Origin: Paralithodes platypus
Lineage: Eukaryota; Arthropoda; Malacostraca; Decapoda; Lithodidae
Direction: 5' to 3'
Length of the DNA stretch: 64,000 bases
Assembly (NCBI GenBank): GCA_032716605.1
Contig: CM064518.1
Location: forward strand, 39,898,113 to 39,962,112
The first letter of the stretch is position 1, and the number at the start of each line of letters is the position of its first letter. This document shows, piece after piece, positions 1-10,678 of the stretch. The notes beneath the pieces are model-generated. The model was not told where the DNA came from. It was given only the letters and a program-made list of their open reading frames with translations, and searched no databases. The position numbers and the translations under genes were made by a program.

Positions 1-935
1 ATGAGTGTAAGCCATTAATCGCTAGAGGTATTTCATGTGCTGTAGACTGAAACAATATGGGTTTAAAATAGGTATGAGGGTAATGCAATCTTTCCTTCTC
101 TTCTTTCTCTCATTTTTCCCCAATTTTTTTGCCCCATCTCTCCATTCTTATTCATTTCATCTCTCTCCAATCCCTCTTCCCAATCCAATCATTTATTCCC
201 ATCCTTCTCTCCTGACTCCCTCATTCGCCTTATTCCACCCTTCCAATATCATCCTTTCACTCCTATAATGGTATTCAATCATATTATGGAGGACTTGGAA
301 TCTATCTTACTTTTCCTTCTGATCACCATAATTTTATCAGATCACCTTCATTCCATCAGAGTATATATGATTTTCTTATTATTCCTATAAGGTTTATATG
401 TTTTCACTTTAGTTTGGTTTTATATATACTTCTAGCTGGCAATATCTGAGAAGCATGGTTGTATTATTTTATCTCCATATACTATAATTTTCGCCTAATA
501 TAGTTTGCAGGGATCATGTGATCGTTGCTGTATACCTTTCGGTTTGTCTGTGTTCGTGCTTGTGTGTTTGTCAACAAGATTTTTCGAAAACTAATTAACT
601 GAATTAAGATTGCCAGTACCTTCATTTGGTACCAGAATAGAATCGACTAACTTTTGGCCAATTACTGATGCCAAAAATCGACCATGAGAGGCTTTTGGAC
701 ATTCTTTTCGATACTCTAAGTGAGACATACTGATTACCTATGAAATTCACAGCAATAATTGGTGATGCCCACATAGCTCCTTTTGGGGGTTTAGGGATTA
801 AACCTCCAAAATATAACAAAATATAGTTGCGTATCAAATGTTGCTTGAAAACTTCCTCGTGTGACGCCACCATTCCACCGAAGTTAAGTCTTTTTCAGTG
901 TAATTTCCACCGGTAACTTTTTTGTTTTGTTTTGA
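1..935. other. AT-rich sequence without recognisable feature
   Basis: I see no gene or repeat that I recognise. Positions 95-265 are pyrimidine-rich on the plus strand, which keeps a short frame open. It has no domain-like composition and looks spurious. Confidence 0.6.
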
Positions 936-942
936 GGGGAGA

Positions 943-956
943 GGGGGGGGGGGGGG
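943..956. repeat. poly-G run (14 bp)
   Basis: Fourteen uninterrupted G residues preceded by AGGGGAGA. A homopolymer of this kind can form a quadruplex and is prone to length errors in assembly. Confidence 0.9.
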
Positions 957-1074
957 ATTTTTCGCCTATTGTGTAATGGTATCGGCAAGAACACTGTAAA
1001 TAATCTTCACCGAAACGTCAATAAAATACCCTCATTGTTCCCTGATTAAATAGCACTGTATGAATATTCCCATA

Positions 1075-1419
1075 ATCAAAATATGCTATAGGGGTGCAAT
1101 GCCTGGTGAGTTATCTGCTCAACAGGTGGCGTTGTGTGTGTGTAAGTGTGAGAGTCCGAGTGTAAGGGGTGAGACAGTGAAGCACGGGAACGAGGTGGCT
1201 TCAGAGATGGGGTCGTTTCGGGCCATGAGTGAGCACCGTGCCTCATGTGAAGGCAAGATGGCAGGTGCTCGTTGTACTCTACGTGCTTCACATGTCTCAC
1301 TCCCTAGACTGGAACAAGACCTCACGGGCTTCACTGTTCATTGTAAAGCGGTGAATGTTAAGGCTCTCAGCCTATGCCCGAGAGGAAGTAAGTTGGAATA
1401 TATAAAAAAAAAAAAAAAA
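1075..1419 (+). other. possible retroposed sequence ending in poly-A
   Basis: This block is richer in GC than its AT-rich surroundings and ends in a 16-base A run at 1404-1419. A frame is open from 1060 to 1446, but I recognise no protein family in it. A GC-richer insert with a terminal A tract is what a processed RNA copy or SINE would look like. Possible short flanking similarity (ATCAA on both sides) is too weak to call a target-site duplication. Confidence 0.25.
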
Positions 1420-1639
1420 TCAAGGCTATCAAAAAGGTATATCTAATAAAGTAGAATATATTGATCTGAAAGTCAGTTATAAAGGAAATATAGGTCGGAG
1501 AAAAAAATCATGCGATGCCGGATTTACTCTTAGATTAGTAAGTTAGTAACAATATTGACTGCATATAGAATCAGTTTAGGACGTCCTACTTCAACACAAA
1601 TTAGTAAGGTGAGTTTATAAGTCAATAAATGTTTCCTTC

Positions 1640-1785
1640 ATCCTATGATTTAGACTGTTTAAACTTCATGTGTCCAGGCATTTTGATCCCAACGTCCCTT
1701 GAATTTGGCTTTCTGTTATCTTTTGGCTTTGGGGGAGACACTCGCTACAGGTAGCCTGCCTTCTGTCTCCTTCATGCACACGCAA
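1640..1785 (+). mobile_element. LINE-J 3' end fragment
   Basis: The sequence encodes the decayed end of the LINE-J C-terminus (Ser-Tyr-Asp-Leu...Phe-Lys-Leu-like codons, then the 'GTGTCCAGGCATTTTG' segment). It then runs through the conserved 3' UTR with 'CACTCGCTACAGG' and 'TGTCTCC'. It aligns by eye with the 3' end of the long copy at 33750-33905. It is strongly 5'-truncated, which is usual for non-LTR retrotransposons. Confidence 0.75.
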
Positions 1786-1907
1786 AAGTCATAAGATCTA
1801 ATATTTTGGTAACTTTTATCGGGAGTTATATTTGCATGTGTCTAAATTAAGGCTTTATAAGCATTCAAACATCCATAAACAGCATAGCATCCTATTACTT
1901 AAAATAC

Positions 1908-2040
1908 TTCAAGCACCGTGTGTCCAGGCATGTTGACTCTAACGTACCTAAATTTTGGCTCCCTATTACTATTTCAACTTTGGAGAAGACACTTAATACA
2001 GGCAACTTTGTCTTTAGTCACCTTCATATATATATAACAA
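1908..2040 (+). mobile_element. second LINE-J 3' end fragment
   Basis: A more diverged copy of the same 3' end starts at 'GTGTGTCCAGGCATGTTGAC' and ends in TTCATATATATATA. It lies about 270 bp after the first copy in the same orientation. The two may be independent insertions or a local duplication. The TA-rich tail replaces the poly-A seen in the long copy. Confidence 0.65.
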
Positions 2041-2320
2041 AATATCAGCCAAACTATTTGTTTTATTATATTTATGAAACCTTTATATATCACGATTGCT
2101 TGTTAAAGTAAATTCTGTACATCATATACTTGTTTTTATAAGCATATTTATTCCATCACCATATTATTTTGTTATTATTTATATTGACCTACCAGTCCCC
2201 AAGAAAATGACAAGAAATTGCCGGCCTAAAATGTTCGGAAAATGTGTTGGAGTAACCCCACCTTAATGGGATAGTGGCTATTGTTTTGGTCTAGTAATTT
2301 ATATATTAATGTATTTCATA

Positions 2321-2609
2321 GTTTCCGTGCTAGACCTCCATCAAGCTTAATAAAACACCCCCTAGACCTATATTTGTACATTTTTTGGTAGACAAATGTC
2401 TCGGCCGAAGGCCGCCTCCTCTTAAATTTACAGGCTCGCTTTCGCTCGCCAGGATAAAATCGACACCTAAATGGCACGAAAGGTCTTAAAATTGACAACG
2501 AAATGGGGTGAACGCTGTTAAAATCGTCAAACTAATGGTCCGAATGTCTTATAATTTCAAAACATATGAAGGAGAAGGGGTCCCAGAAAAACGACCCATC
2601 TCCCCTTAC
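2321..2609 (+). repeat. family R dispersed repeat, copy 1
   Basis: This is the reference copy of a family found at least six times here. In order it has 'TAGACCTCCATCAAGCTTAA', a C-rich stretch, a GC hairpin CGGCC-GAA-GGCCG (2402-2414), the core GCTCGCTTTCGCTCGCCAGG (2434-2453), then about three 32-bp units of the form ATGGnnCGAAnGGTCTTAAAAT. It ends in CCATCTCCCCTTA. It has no coding capacity I recognise. The end resembles TTAAGGGG in reverse, so a TTAA-targeting element is possible. Confidence 0.75.
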
Positions 2610-2615
2610 GCGTTC

Positions 2616-3057
2616 CAATTACAGTCTGGCGAGGTGTGTGAAAATAGCCTTGTTTGGTACACGGTCCCTAGTTTTATTTCTAGTATATATATTTTCCTTG
2701 GTTTTATTGATATATTTCTTGTATTTTTGTATTTCTATTGAATATACTATGTTTGAGTTCACTTTATCTCTTATATTTTGGTTGTCTGATTGTTATTGTT
2801 ATTGCTATATTTATTATATGTATCTGTTTCCTGCTTTCCATTCGTGCTTGTTCTCATTACTATACGTTATTTTAATTTGTACATTATTTGTTTATACTTT
2901 TGTCTTGTATATATTTTACTTTGGTGCTCTGCCTTCCATTGCATTAAGATATTTCCTTCCTTCTTTTTCCAATAATATATAGATATATATTTGTTTTTAA
3001 ATATGTTTTTCCATCAATCTCTTTCATTACATTTTTCACTATTTTCATGTCTTACAC

Positions 3058-3058
<1 letters not shown>
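2616..3058. other. T-rich stretch without recognisable feature
   Basis: The plus strand is T-rich with many TTTAT and TATTT words, which produces hydrophobic-looking open frames. I find no domain, splice structure or repeat here. Confidence 0.5.

Positions 3059-3138
<80 letters not shown>
3059..3138. repeat. (TA)40 microsatellite
   Basis: Eighty bases of uninterrupted TA, followed by CTGTACTGTACTGTA. The array is self-complementary and would extrude as a cruciform. Its length in the assembly may be imprecise. Confidence 0.95.
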
Positions 3139-3139
<1 letters not shown>

Positions 3140-4029
3140 TGTACTGTACTGTATAGTTGTTTCGCTTGTGTATTTTATACAGTTTTGGATTTGTTTGTAG
3201 TTTGGAGTCTGTTGTCAACTATTATTACGGAACACCGGTAGAACCCCCCAAAACGTTGGATCAGCTGCTGCTAAGGTTTTCTCCGACAACCTTTGATCCA
3301 CAACTCTAATCTGTAACATTGTGAGCCTGAATTGTACTGTAATCTGAAACTAAACCGAAGGTAGATAATTACACGTTGCGGAATTATTCTAAATATATTA
3401 TTCAGAATCTGACACAATCAGAGTTGAGGGAAAATCCACGGATGTGAATCCACCATTAGCCGTCCTTTCGTTCCCCATACGATCAAGTGCTGGAGACTCT
3501 CGGTCATTTTAGCGGCGAAAGTATTCTTCCTTTGTGTCATCTTTCCCTTTTCATATGACTTGACATTTTTGAAAAGAAAGATACTAAAATATGCTCGCCT
3601 TCCATTTCCTCAAGTAGCTTCAATGCTCCTACAATCTGGCCTCCTTGTTGTGCAGAGCAACCTAGGCCAACTCAACATGCAAACGACAATCCTTAAGGCG
3701 GTGCCACACGAGCGCATTTCCGGCCATTTTCGATGAGCAAGTTTTTATATAATTATTTATATATTTTTGTTTGTACCATTTTGATTATCTTTCACATTGG
3801 AATCAGAAACTAGAGCGAAGGTAGATTATGTTTGGTAGTTTAATTTTTACCGAACTTTAATATTGAAGCTGCCAGACGACAATTACCCATACAAGATGAC
3901 GACAAAATCTTTTGTGACATCGCCTTTATACCGAGAGATCCTATTGTAAGAGAGATTGGCCAGCTTCTTTGAAGGTCATTTGTTGCCGTAGTTATTAAGT
4001 ATTAGGAGAGATTTTCACTTATATTTTTT
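3139..4029. other. unique-looking sequence, no gene seen
   Basis: No recognisable gene. A short motif of the form GAAACTAnAnCGAAGGTAGAT occurs at about 3345 and again at about 3803, which hints at an old local duplication. Confidence 0.45.
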
Positions 4030-4280
4030 TGTCCTGGACCCCCGTCTCTCTCATGCTTTGCCTCATTAGTTTTGACATGTTAAGACGTTCGCTCCATAAG
4101 TTTGGCGACTTTAAGACTTTCTGCCTCATTTCTATCAATGCTAAGACCTTTCGTAGCATTTACGTGACAGCCTTTTCGGCCTTTGGCATGGAAAATTTGC
4201 TAACGAAAAATGTACAAACTTATCTTAAAGGGCTGTCTTGGGGTATTTTCTTAAGATTGATGTTGTTTTAGGGAGCAAAC
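4030..4280 (-). repeat. family R dispersed repeat, copy 2
   Basis: Antisense and diverged copy. Reading the minus strand gives a CAAGCTTAA-like start, ACATTTTTCG, a decayed GGCC-GAA hairpin, and the 32-bp units (reverse-complement words AAGACGTTCG, TAAGACTTTC, AAGACCTTTCG on the plus strand). It ends near GGTCCAGGACAAA. The GCTCGCTATC core is mostly lost. Confidence 0.65.
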
Positions 4281-4367
4281 TATATATCTCCACTTAAGCA
4301 TCGGGGCAAGAATATATTTGGTTTTTATATAAAAGTTGCTGTAATTTCAAAGACCAAACTACATATC

Positions 4368-4381
4368 TCCCCCCCCCCCCA
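4368..4381. repeat. poly-C run
   Basis: A run of about 12 C residues within CTCCCCCCCCCCCCACCC. Confidence 0.8.
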
Positions 4382-4808
4382 CCCAGTACTGACGTATGCG
4401 TATGATGGATCTAGACATATATATTAGTGAAAAGAGTGGCCGATGTCACCAGTGACTCACATATGGCGGAGGTTGGCAGATCTCTGTTAAAATTAGGGTC
4501 TCTACCTCTACCCAATGCACACGCATAATTTTCCATGCAAATTATACAGGAGTCACAGAATCCGAGACACAATAACCCCTTCAGCAACATGGGACAATAT
4601 TTTAATTTATTTATATACAATATATAAATTCACTACATTGTAAAGACTGTGTTCTTAAAGTAATGAAAATGTGACCCATATAAGCATTTCAAATTAGCAG
4701 ACGTATTTGATTGAAAACAAAAATAATGCATTATATGAACACATAATGTTGACAATGTAGACGATTTCTTGCAGGTTAGGAAGGACCTCTACGAGTCTGT
4801 GGGGTAAC
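4382..4808. other. no recognisable feature
   Basis: No gene or repeat recognised. It ends in an A run (4809-4824) before the next TA array. Confidence 0.4.
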
Positions 4809-4861
4809 AAAAAAAAAAAAAAAACATAAACAAAATATATATACAGTATATATAGTATATA

Positions 4862-4864
<3 letters not shown>

Positions 4865-4926
<62 letters not shown>
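4865..4926. repeat. (TA)31 microsatellite
   Basis: Uninterrupted TA repeat. It is preceded by an A run at 4809-4824 and TATACAGTATATATAG, an impure array. Confidence 0.95.
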
Positions 4927-4931
<5 letters not shown>

Positions 4932-5134
4932 TAAATATCACCCTCTGGTTTCTGGTGTTTCTTCCCATACTGAAAAAATCGTCTAATAACAGCCAGCGTA
5001 TAATAATGATAAACTGCATAATGGTGTATTGAAAGGCCTAGTTGCGTATACTGGAGTATGGTATCGGACATGAACTATTTATTAATTATTGTGTTTCAAA
5101 TAAGTAAATCACGAATAAATGTTCAGAAAATCCT

Positions 5135-5290
5135 CTGGTCCTTCAGCTGTATTAACCACTCTGGTCCTTCAGCTGTATTAACCACTCTGGTCCTTCAGCT
5201 GTATTAACCACTCTGGTCCTTCAGCTGTATTAACCACTCTGGTCCTTCAGCTGTATTAACCACTCTGGTCCTTCAGCTGTATTAACCACT
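5135..5290. repeat. perfect 26-bp tandem repeat, six copies
   Basis: Six identical 26-bp units, each beginning CTGGTCCTTCAGC and ending GTATTAACCACT, sit head to tail at 5135, 5161, 5187, 5213, 5239 and 5265. No base differs between units, so the array is very recent or actively homogenised. The period is not a multiple of three and no frame crosses it. Confidence 0.97.
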
Positions 5291-5329
5291 CGCCAAATAA
5301 TTGAAATGTTTAAGAGGCTGATATTAGTT

Positions 5330-5602
5330 TGCTCCCTAGAGCTCCACCAAGCTTGAAAAAAAAAAAAAAAAAAAAAATGCCCCCACCCCACCTCACCCCT
5401 CCCCGTTTCCTCCTAAATTGCAGGTTCGCTATCGCTCTCCAGAAAAAATCGACACCTAAATGGAACGAAAGATCTTAAAATTAACAAGGACATGGGACAA
5501 GAAGGTCTAAATCGCCAAGCTAATGGGGTGAACGCAATCAAATCTTAAAACTAATGGGGCTCAGCATGAGGGATAGAGGATTCAGAAAAGTGACCCACTT
5601 AA
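5330..5602 (+). repeat. family R dispersed repeat, copy 3
   Basis: It begins 'GCTCCCTAGAGCTCCACC' and continues AAGCTTG, then a long A run (5357-5377) where other copies carry the GC hairpin. It has the core GTTCGCTATCGCTCTCCAG, the ATCGACACCTAAATGG segment, the AAGATCTTAAAATTAAC unit and the end GACCCACTTAA. The internal deletion with A-tract replacement separates it from copies 1 and 4. Confidence 0.7.
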
Positions 5603-5685
5603 GTGAAAAAACAACCTTAACTCTTCAGGCCCGGTTCAATTCTATGTGGTTCCTACTTCTTCTTATTCCGTCTTGCCTTCTAATA

Positions 5686-5689
<4 letters not shown>

Positions 5690-5775
<86 letters not shown>
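5690..5775. repeat. (TC)43 microsatellite
   Basis: Uninterrupted TC dinucleotide array. Serine/leucine-rich open frames across it are translation artefacts. Confidence 0.95.
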
Positions 5776-5778
<3 letters not shown>

Positions 5779-5885
5779 CTGGCCACTCGAGAACTGGAGA
5801 AAACATTTGGATGAATTTAATTTTCCTCCACTACCCGCTAGAGTCTAGACTCTAGAGACTGTCAGAGCAAGTGTCGCCGCTGTGG

Positions 5886-6072
5886 CTGTGTGTATGTGTG
5901 TGTGTGGGTGGGTGGGTGTGCGTGTGTGTGTATTGCTATGCTTGTGGCTGTGTGTGTTTTTGTGTCGCTGTTTTGGCTATGTGTGTGTTAGTGTCTGCCT
6001 GTGCGTGTGTGCATGTGTGTGTGTATCGCTATGCTTGTGCTTGTGTGTGTTTTTGTGTCGCCGTTATGGCTA

Positions 6073-6103
<31 letters not shown>

Positions 6104-6150
6104 AAGAGACTGAGAGTGAGTGAGAGACAGATAGAGAGAGAAAGAGGGGG
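5886..6150. repeat. compound TG-rich and GA-rich repeat
   Basis: Interrupted TG repeats (5886-6090) carry a partial duplication: the phrase TGTGTGTTTTTGTGTCGC appears at about 5950 and again at about 6044. An interrupted GA repeat follows (6090-6150). Confidence 0.85.
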
Positions 6151-6347
6151 GATTATAATCACAGTACATACAATATACAATAGATATGTGTAGATATATA
6201 ATACTGTGTTTATGATATGTACAACAGAGTAAACTGCCAATAAATGGCATAATCCTCAAGGAGTTAATTGTGTTTAATATTTAAATTACAATGTCTTAAT
6301 TCACAGTCTTGTTGGGTGATTTTTGCATGTATTCATTATTTTTCTAG

Positions 6348-6655
6348 TTTCCTCTCTAGACCTCCATCAAATTTAAAAACAACATCCATTAGATCCCCCT
6401 TCTAGATTAATTTGTACATGTTTTCGGTAGTGTCCCGGCCGAAGGCCGGTTCTTCCAATATTACAGGCTCACTATCGGTCGCCAGGGAAAAAATCGACAC
6501 CTAAATAACACGAAAGTTCTAAATATTGATGAAGAAATGGGGCGAAAGGTCTTAAAATCGACTAACTAATGGGGCAAACATCCAAACATCTGAAAACTAA
6601 TGGGGCTAAACATGAAGGCGAAAGTGGTCCAGAAAACCGGCCCATGTCCCCTTAA
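6348..6655 (+). repeat. family R dispersed repeat, copy 4
   Basis: The best-preserved GC hairpin is here: CCGGCC-GAA-GGCCGG at 6435-6449. Before it is CTAGACCTCCATCAAATTTAA; after it are the core GCTCACTATCGGTCGCCAGG, the ATCGACACCTAAAT segment and three 32-bp units. It ends CCCATGTCCCCTTAA at 6655, so the 3' end carries TTAA. Confidence 0.75.
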
Positions 6656-7119
6656 GCAAGTGTTTGTGATTGTGTGAAACTGTCCATGTGTATATATGCG
6701 AATATTCTAGACAATATTCTCTGTGTTTACCAGTGAAATATATTTTAATGATGTGGCCTTGTTTTGTGTGTGTATGTCTGTGTGGTGTACAATTATGTAT
6801 GTTCTGTGTGTAGGCTACGTGTCGTTCCGTGTGTGTGTGCCTGAATCTATTATCTCTGTATGCGTTTATGTTTATTCATGCATGCTTTTATGCATGTAGT
6901 GAACATGACTTTATGGAATATGTACGTGTATTTATGTGTGTGTGTGTGTGTGTGTTTATGTGTGTGTCAGTGACTTATTGTGCAAATTACCCTAATTTAA
7001 TTATATCTTATTTCCTGAATCTGGAATCGCTCGATAATGGCAAAATCAATCACAACCCTAAACATAAATTAAACAAGAACACCATAAAACCCTCAAATGT
7101 CAGGTGTTTAATTGTTTAC
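6656..7119. repeat. interrupted TG repeats, otherwise featureless
   Basis: Short TG tracts occur at 6762-6840 and 6935-6970 within AT-rich sequence. No coding signal is recognised. Confidence 0.5.
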
Positions 7120-7245
7120 GTGCTTAGATCGGCTGCTGGCTGACTGACCGGCTGAGAGGTCTTTCCTAAACTGAACAAAATCGTCTAATGTTAATTAGAA
7201 CAAAATCAAGACAATATAATCATACTAAAAGGATGAATAAAGGCG
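7120..7245. mobile_element. possible half copy of TTAA-flanked MITE (family T)
   Basis: The words GGTCTTTCCTAAACTGAACA and AAAATCGTCTAATGTTAATTAG match the right half of family T copies such as 56240-56301 and 20600-20660. The outer terminus is not clear. Confidence 0.4.
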
Positions 7246-7857
7246 CGCTAGTGTTCTATACTATTACCGATTATCCTCCTTGAACCATTTATAGTGTGGA
7301 CGAGTAGATTATCTATAATATTACGTTGAGACCTTGACCTTCACCCTTTCAGTAACATGGTATTTTATATATTATTATGACTGTCCGTATATACAATGAA
7401 GCAACTTGGTTGAGCCCGAGAGCTTTCAGTCTTCTACTGTACTTCTCACTTCTCCTCTTGTTCTTCCTCTGTCCAGTTGCTCTTCTTTCCTACTTTACTC
7501 CAGCCATCTGGTCTGGTCCGTATCCATTAGGGTTAATTATAGCTTCTGAAATCCTATTTTAACAAACCAAGTGTCCGTATGTAACTTTGGGCAGTTTGTG
7601 AAGGATCTGTAAAAGTCGACAGTTAATCAGTTCAGTATATCTGATTGTGACTAATGCTTTAATATTTTTCGGGGAATTATTAGACGATATAATTTGGGTA
7701 AAGAAGGCTATGTAGGAGTAGGGATATTTGTCACCCTTAAATATTAAATGGTCTAATTGTAACTATAATAAAAGGAAGAAGCGTTAATTCACATAAAGTT
7801 TACTAATTTAATTTGTAAATTTCATTCTCAAGTTGAATAGTGTTATCCAGAATATAC
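7246..7857. other. AT-rich sequence, no gene seen
   Basis: No recognisable gene. The words CACCCTTTCAGTAACATGG at 7343 and TTATTAGACGATATAATTTG near 7677 resemble fragments of family T, so this may be eroded MITE sequence. Confidence 0.4.
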
Positions 7858-8080
7858 TTAACCCTTTTAGTAGTATGAGGCTCTGTTTTTTTATTCGAAT
7901 TATGTTAACATAATTCGATTTTATCCATTTTAAGAAGGAGCTGTGGGATTAAAAGGTTATATAAGAGGTTTAATTTGTATTACGTTCGATCCCTACTGGC
8001 TCTTCCTAAGCAGAATAAATAGCTAAAGTAAAGCCAAAACAAAATGAGAAAATGCGTAATAATACAGGAAAAGTTATTAC
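7858..8080. mobile_element. family T MITE, diverged copy
   Basis: It starts TTAACCCTTTTAGTAGTATG and ends near GCGTAATAATACAGGAAAAG. Internal words include GATTTTATCCATTTTAAGAA and CTTCCTAAGCAGAATAAATAG, which are approximate inverted repeats of each other. About 220 bp, the usual size of the family. The right TTAA is degraded. Confidence 0.5.
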
Positions 8081-9280
8081 TAATTCATGCTTAATATAAT
8101 TGGGATGTTAGTCCAAGTTGCCATCGGTATAAGAATAAATAAGCTCTATAAAATAATATATGATGCTAATAAATAATACGGAAAAAGGTTGTTTTCTTTT
8201 TCGCTTCTGTCATAATAAAATAGGCGTTTTTTCGTATGTTATTAGTCCTTTGTCTGCACTGTATAATTCGTGTGTGCATTATAGAGAACACCATTTACAA
8301 ATGTTACGCAAGAACGAATATTAAACACTTATGCTCCGTACTAATTTTCGGTATCTTATCTAAAATTAGGATATAAATAATTAGTGCTTATAGGAAGTGT
8401 TAAATGATCGTTCTTAAGTAATATTTCGAACACTATTTATGGCTCTGTTTTAAGCCCTTCATGATACAGTGACGCGTTTCTTCAAAATTGTCTGTCTATT
8501 CGTAGACTTTATATTGTTTCGCACTTTGGAATTGGTAACTAGGAAGCAAAGGCGTAATAACTGCCCCAATTAACTTACCGATTTACAAAATGTCTTAGTA
8601 AAATAATAAAATCGTCTATTAATATGCATATTATGAACAAAAAACACGTTCTCGAATCCAGAAAGTATTAATGATTCCTTTTGCCAATGTGTTTTTCAAT
8701 GAGTGCCATATTAGTGACCCCTTGTGTTATGTATGCAATATGAAGCTCTTAGTGTGTAACAGATTTGTTACAGATAGGTGGTGTATTAGGCTGACCCAAT
8801 TGCTTATAGTGTACAGTACGCGTTCCCATTCCTAGCTACAATAAATATAACCAAAGTGCAAGAGTTAGAATATAATTTTTAACACTAGCTCATCCTATCG
8901 GGGTCATTTGTGTGTGTGTGTTTGTGTATGTGTGTATGTGTGTTGTGTGAATATCATTGGGGGCTATTGACATGTGCCTTTTTCGAGCAAGTTCTTTAGA
9001 GGTTGTCCCTTCGAATATGCACAGGCTCATTCAATATAAAACAAACAAAAACAAAAAAAGGAACAAGAACAAATTAAGAAATGAAAAAAATGAAAACAAA
9101 AACACCCGCACCCCCACGTACTGCAAACTACATTTGTACAAGTTAACCTCAAATCCATAACAAATGCCAACGACGTAAAAGCATATATACACTTCTAAAT
9201 ACTAAATGTCATTGTAATTATGCTTTCAGTTTCAGAATATTCGCTTTTATCAATCCCGCGAATAAAATTAAGATAATCTC
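8081..9280. other. AT-rich sequence, no gene seen
   Basis: No gene or strong repeat recognised. A short interrupted TG tract lies at 8910-8945 and an A-rich tract at 9040-9105. Confidence 0.5.
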
Positions 9281-9496
9281 TGATTGTTTGGTAATTCCTG
9301 GGGCCTAGAAGCATTACAGTTATTATACTGTACTGTATATACTGTACGCCAATTCATGTTCATTGTACAACATATTATATTGTATATATTTATTTATCCC
9401 TTTAAAATTGTTTTGTTATTTCTTATTACAGTAAATTTCGTGAGGTTTGTTATATTATATACTATGGAAAATATGATATGTGCATTTTCTACGGTA

Positions 9497-9700
9497 GTTA
9501 CCCTTTCAGGATTTGATAGGATGACGTCTTTTTCTTTTATTTTGTCTAACATGAGACTACTTTACTTAGCGTAGGAAGGACGTATAGGAATCGAAGGGGA
9601 AAAGGGATCCTCGATAAACCCTTTGACTCCAGCAGACCTTTCATAATCTTCAACCTCCATAACTTTAGCCTAAAGCCTATTAAATAAATGCGTATTTCAC
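9497..9700. mobile_element. family T MITE, diverged copy
   Basis: The left end reads GTTACCCTTTCAGGATTTG and ATGACGTC. Internal words TTGTCTAACA, GCGTAGGAAGGACG and TAGCCTAAAG are in the order seen in other copies. Right end eroded. Confidence 0.45.
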
Positions 9701-9767
9701 AGAAGTAAAACGTAAAAAATAGCAAAATGTATTTATTGTGATTAACTTCTATCAATAATATCAATAA

Positions 9768-10180
9768 TAGTGCGACAGGGATGTGCATTTTCACCATGGC
9801 TGTTTAATATGTTTATGGATGGTGTGGTGAGGGAGGTGAAAATGAGAACTATGGGAAGAGGATTGGGTTTAGTAGGAAAGAATGGTAGAGATTGGGAGTT
9901 AAATCAGTTGCTGTTCGCTGATGACACAGCGTTGGTGGCGGATTCTGAGGAGAAATTGCAGCGGGTAGTCAAAGAGTTTGGAGTGGTTTGTGGGAGGAGG
10001 AAACCGAAGGTGAACGTCAATAAAGGTAAAGTAATGGTGTGTAATAGGGGTGATCGTAGGGTGAATCTAGATGTGAGGCTGGATGGGGAAATATTGGAAC
10101 AAGTAGAGTGTTTTAAATATCTAGGAGGATCGATAAGCAGGAGTGGAGGTATGGAAATGGAGGTAAAACAGAGTGTGTGA
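9768..10180 (+). pseudogene. LINE-A reverse transcriptase, palm domain remnant
   Basis: The translated product would copy element RNA into DNA at the target site. The frame opens at RQGCAFSPWLFNMFMDG, the conserved block before the RT active site. It contains LLFADDTALVADS, with the catalytic Asp-Asp pair intact, then KVNVNKGKVMVCN and a FKYLGGSIS block. The frame stops at the TGA inside GTGTGAAGG (10178-10180), and the matching protein resumes in another frame, so a frameshift breaks the gene. The endonuclease and the first half of the RT domain are missing. Confidence 0.85.
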
Positions 10181-10678
10181 AGGAAGGAAGGTTTCGGAGC
10201 AATGGGAAGTATGTGGAAAACGAGAAATCTCGGAATGAAAGTAAAAAGTGCAATGTATCAAGGAATTGTTGTGCCAACAGTGATGTATGGGGCTGAGACA
10301 TGGGCTCTGAAGAACAAGGAGAGAAGAAAGCTGGATGTGATGGAGATGAGCTGCTTGAGGAGTATGTGTGGAGTTACCCATAGAGACGGATTGAGGAATG
10401 AAGAGATACGTAGGCGAGTGGGGCAGCAGGAACATTTGTCAGCCAGAGTGGACAGAAGGGTGCTGAGCTGGTATGGTCATGTTGAACGAATGGGAGATGA
10501 AAGGCTTACAAAGAGAATATATGAGTCAGATACAAGGGGAGATAGAAGGGCAGGAAGACCTCCATTGAGATGGAGAGACTGTGTATGACAATGTTTGGAT
10601 GATAGAGGAATGAGTATAGATCAGGCAAAGAAAGTGGTAATAAACAGGAATGAATGGAGAATGCTTGTGAATAGTTGA
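10181..10678 (+). pseudogene. LINE-A C-terminal region remnant
   Basis: This continues the LINE-A protein after the frameshift. The frame reads MYQGIVVPTVMYGAETWAL, then RSMCGVTHRDGLRNEEIRRR, LSWYGHVERMGDERL and RRAGRPPLRWRDCV. These are the usual landmarks of the region after the RT thumb in this LINE group. A TGA at 10586-10588 interrupts it. The same frame then reads on as CLDDRGMSIDQAKKVV to EWRMLVNS and a final TGA at 10676-10678, taken as the natural stop. Together with the upstream frameshift this copy is dead. Confidence 0.8.

Noticed and set aside
622..873. 83-codon minus-strand frame
   Set aside because: No recognisable motif and no supporting context.
5135..5290. Possible CRISPR-like array
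   Set aside because: Units are contiguous with no spacers, and the sequence is eukaryotic.
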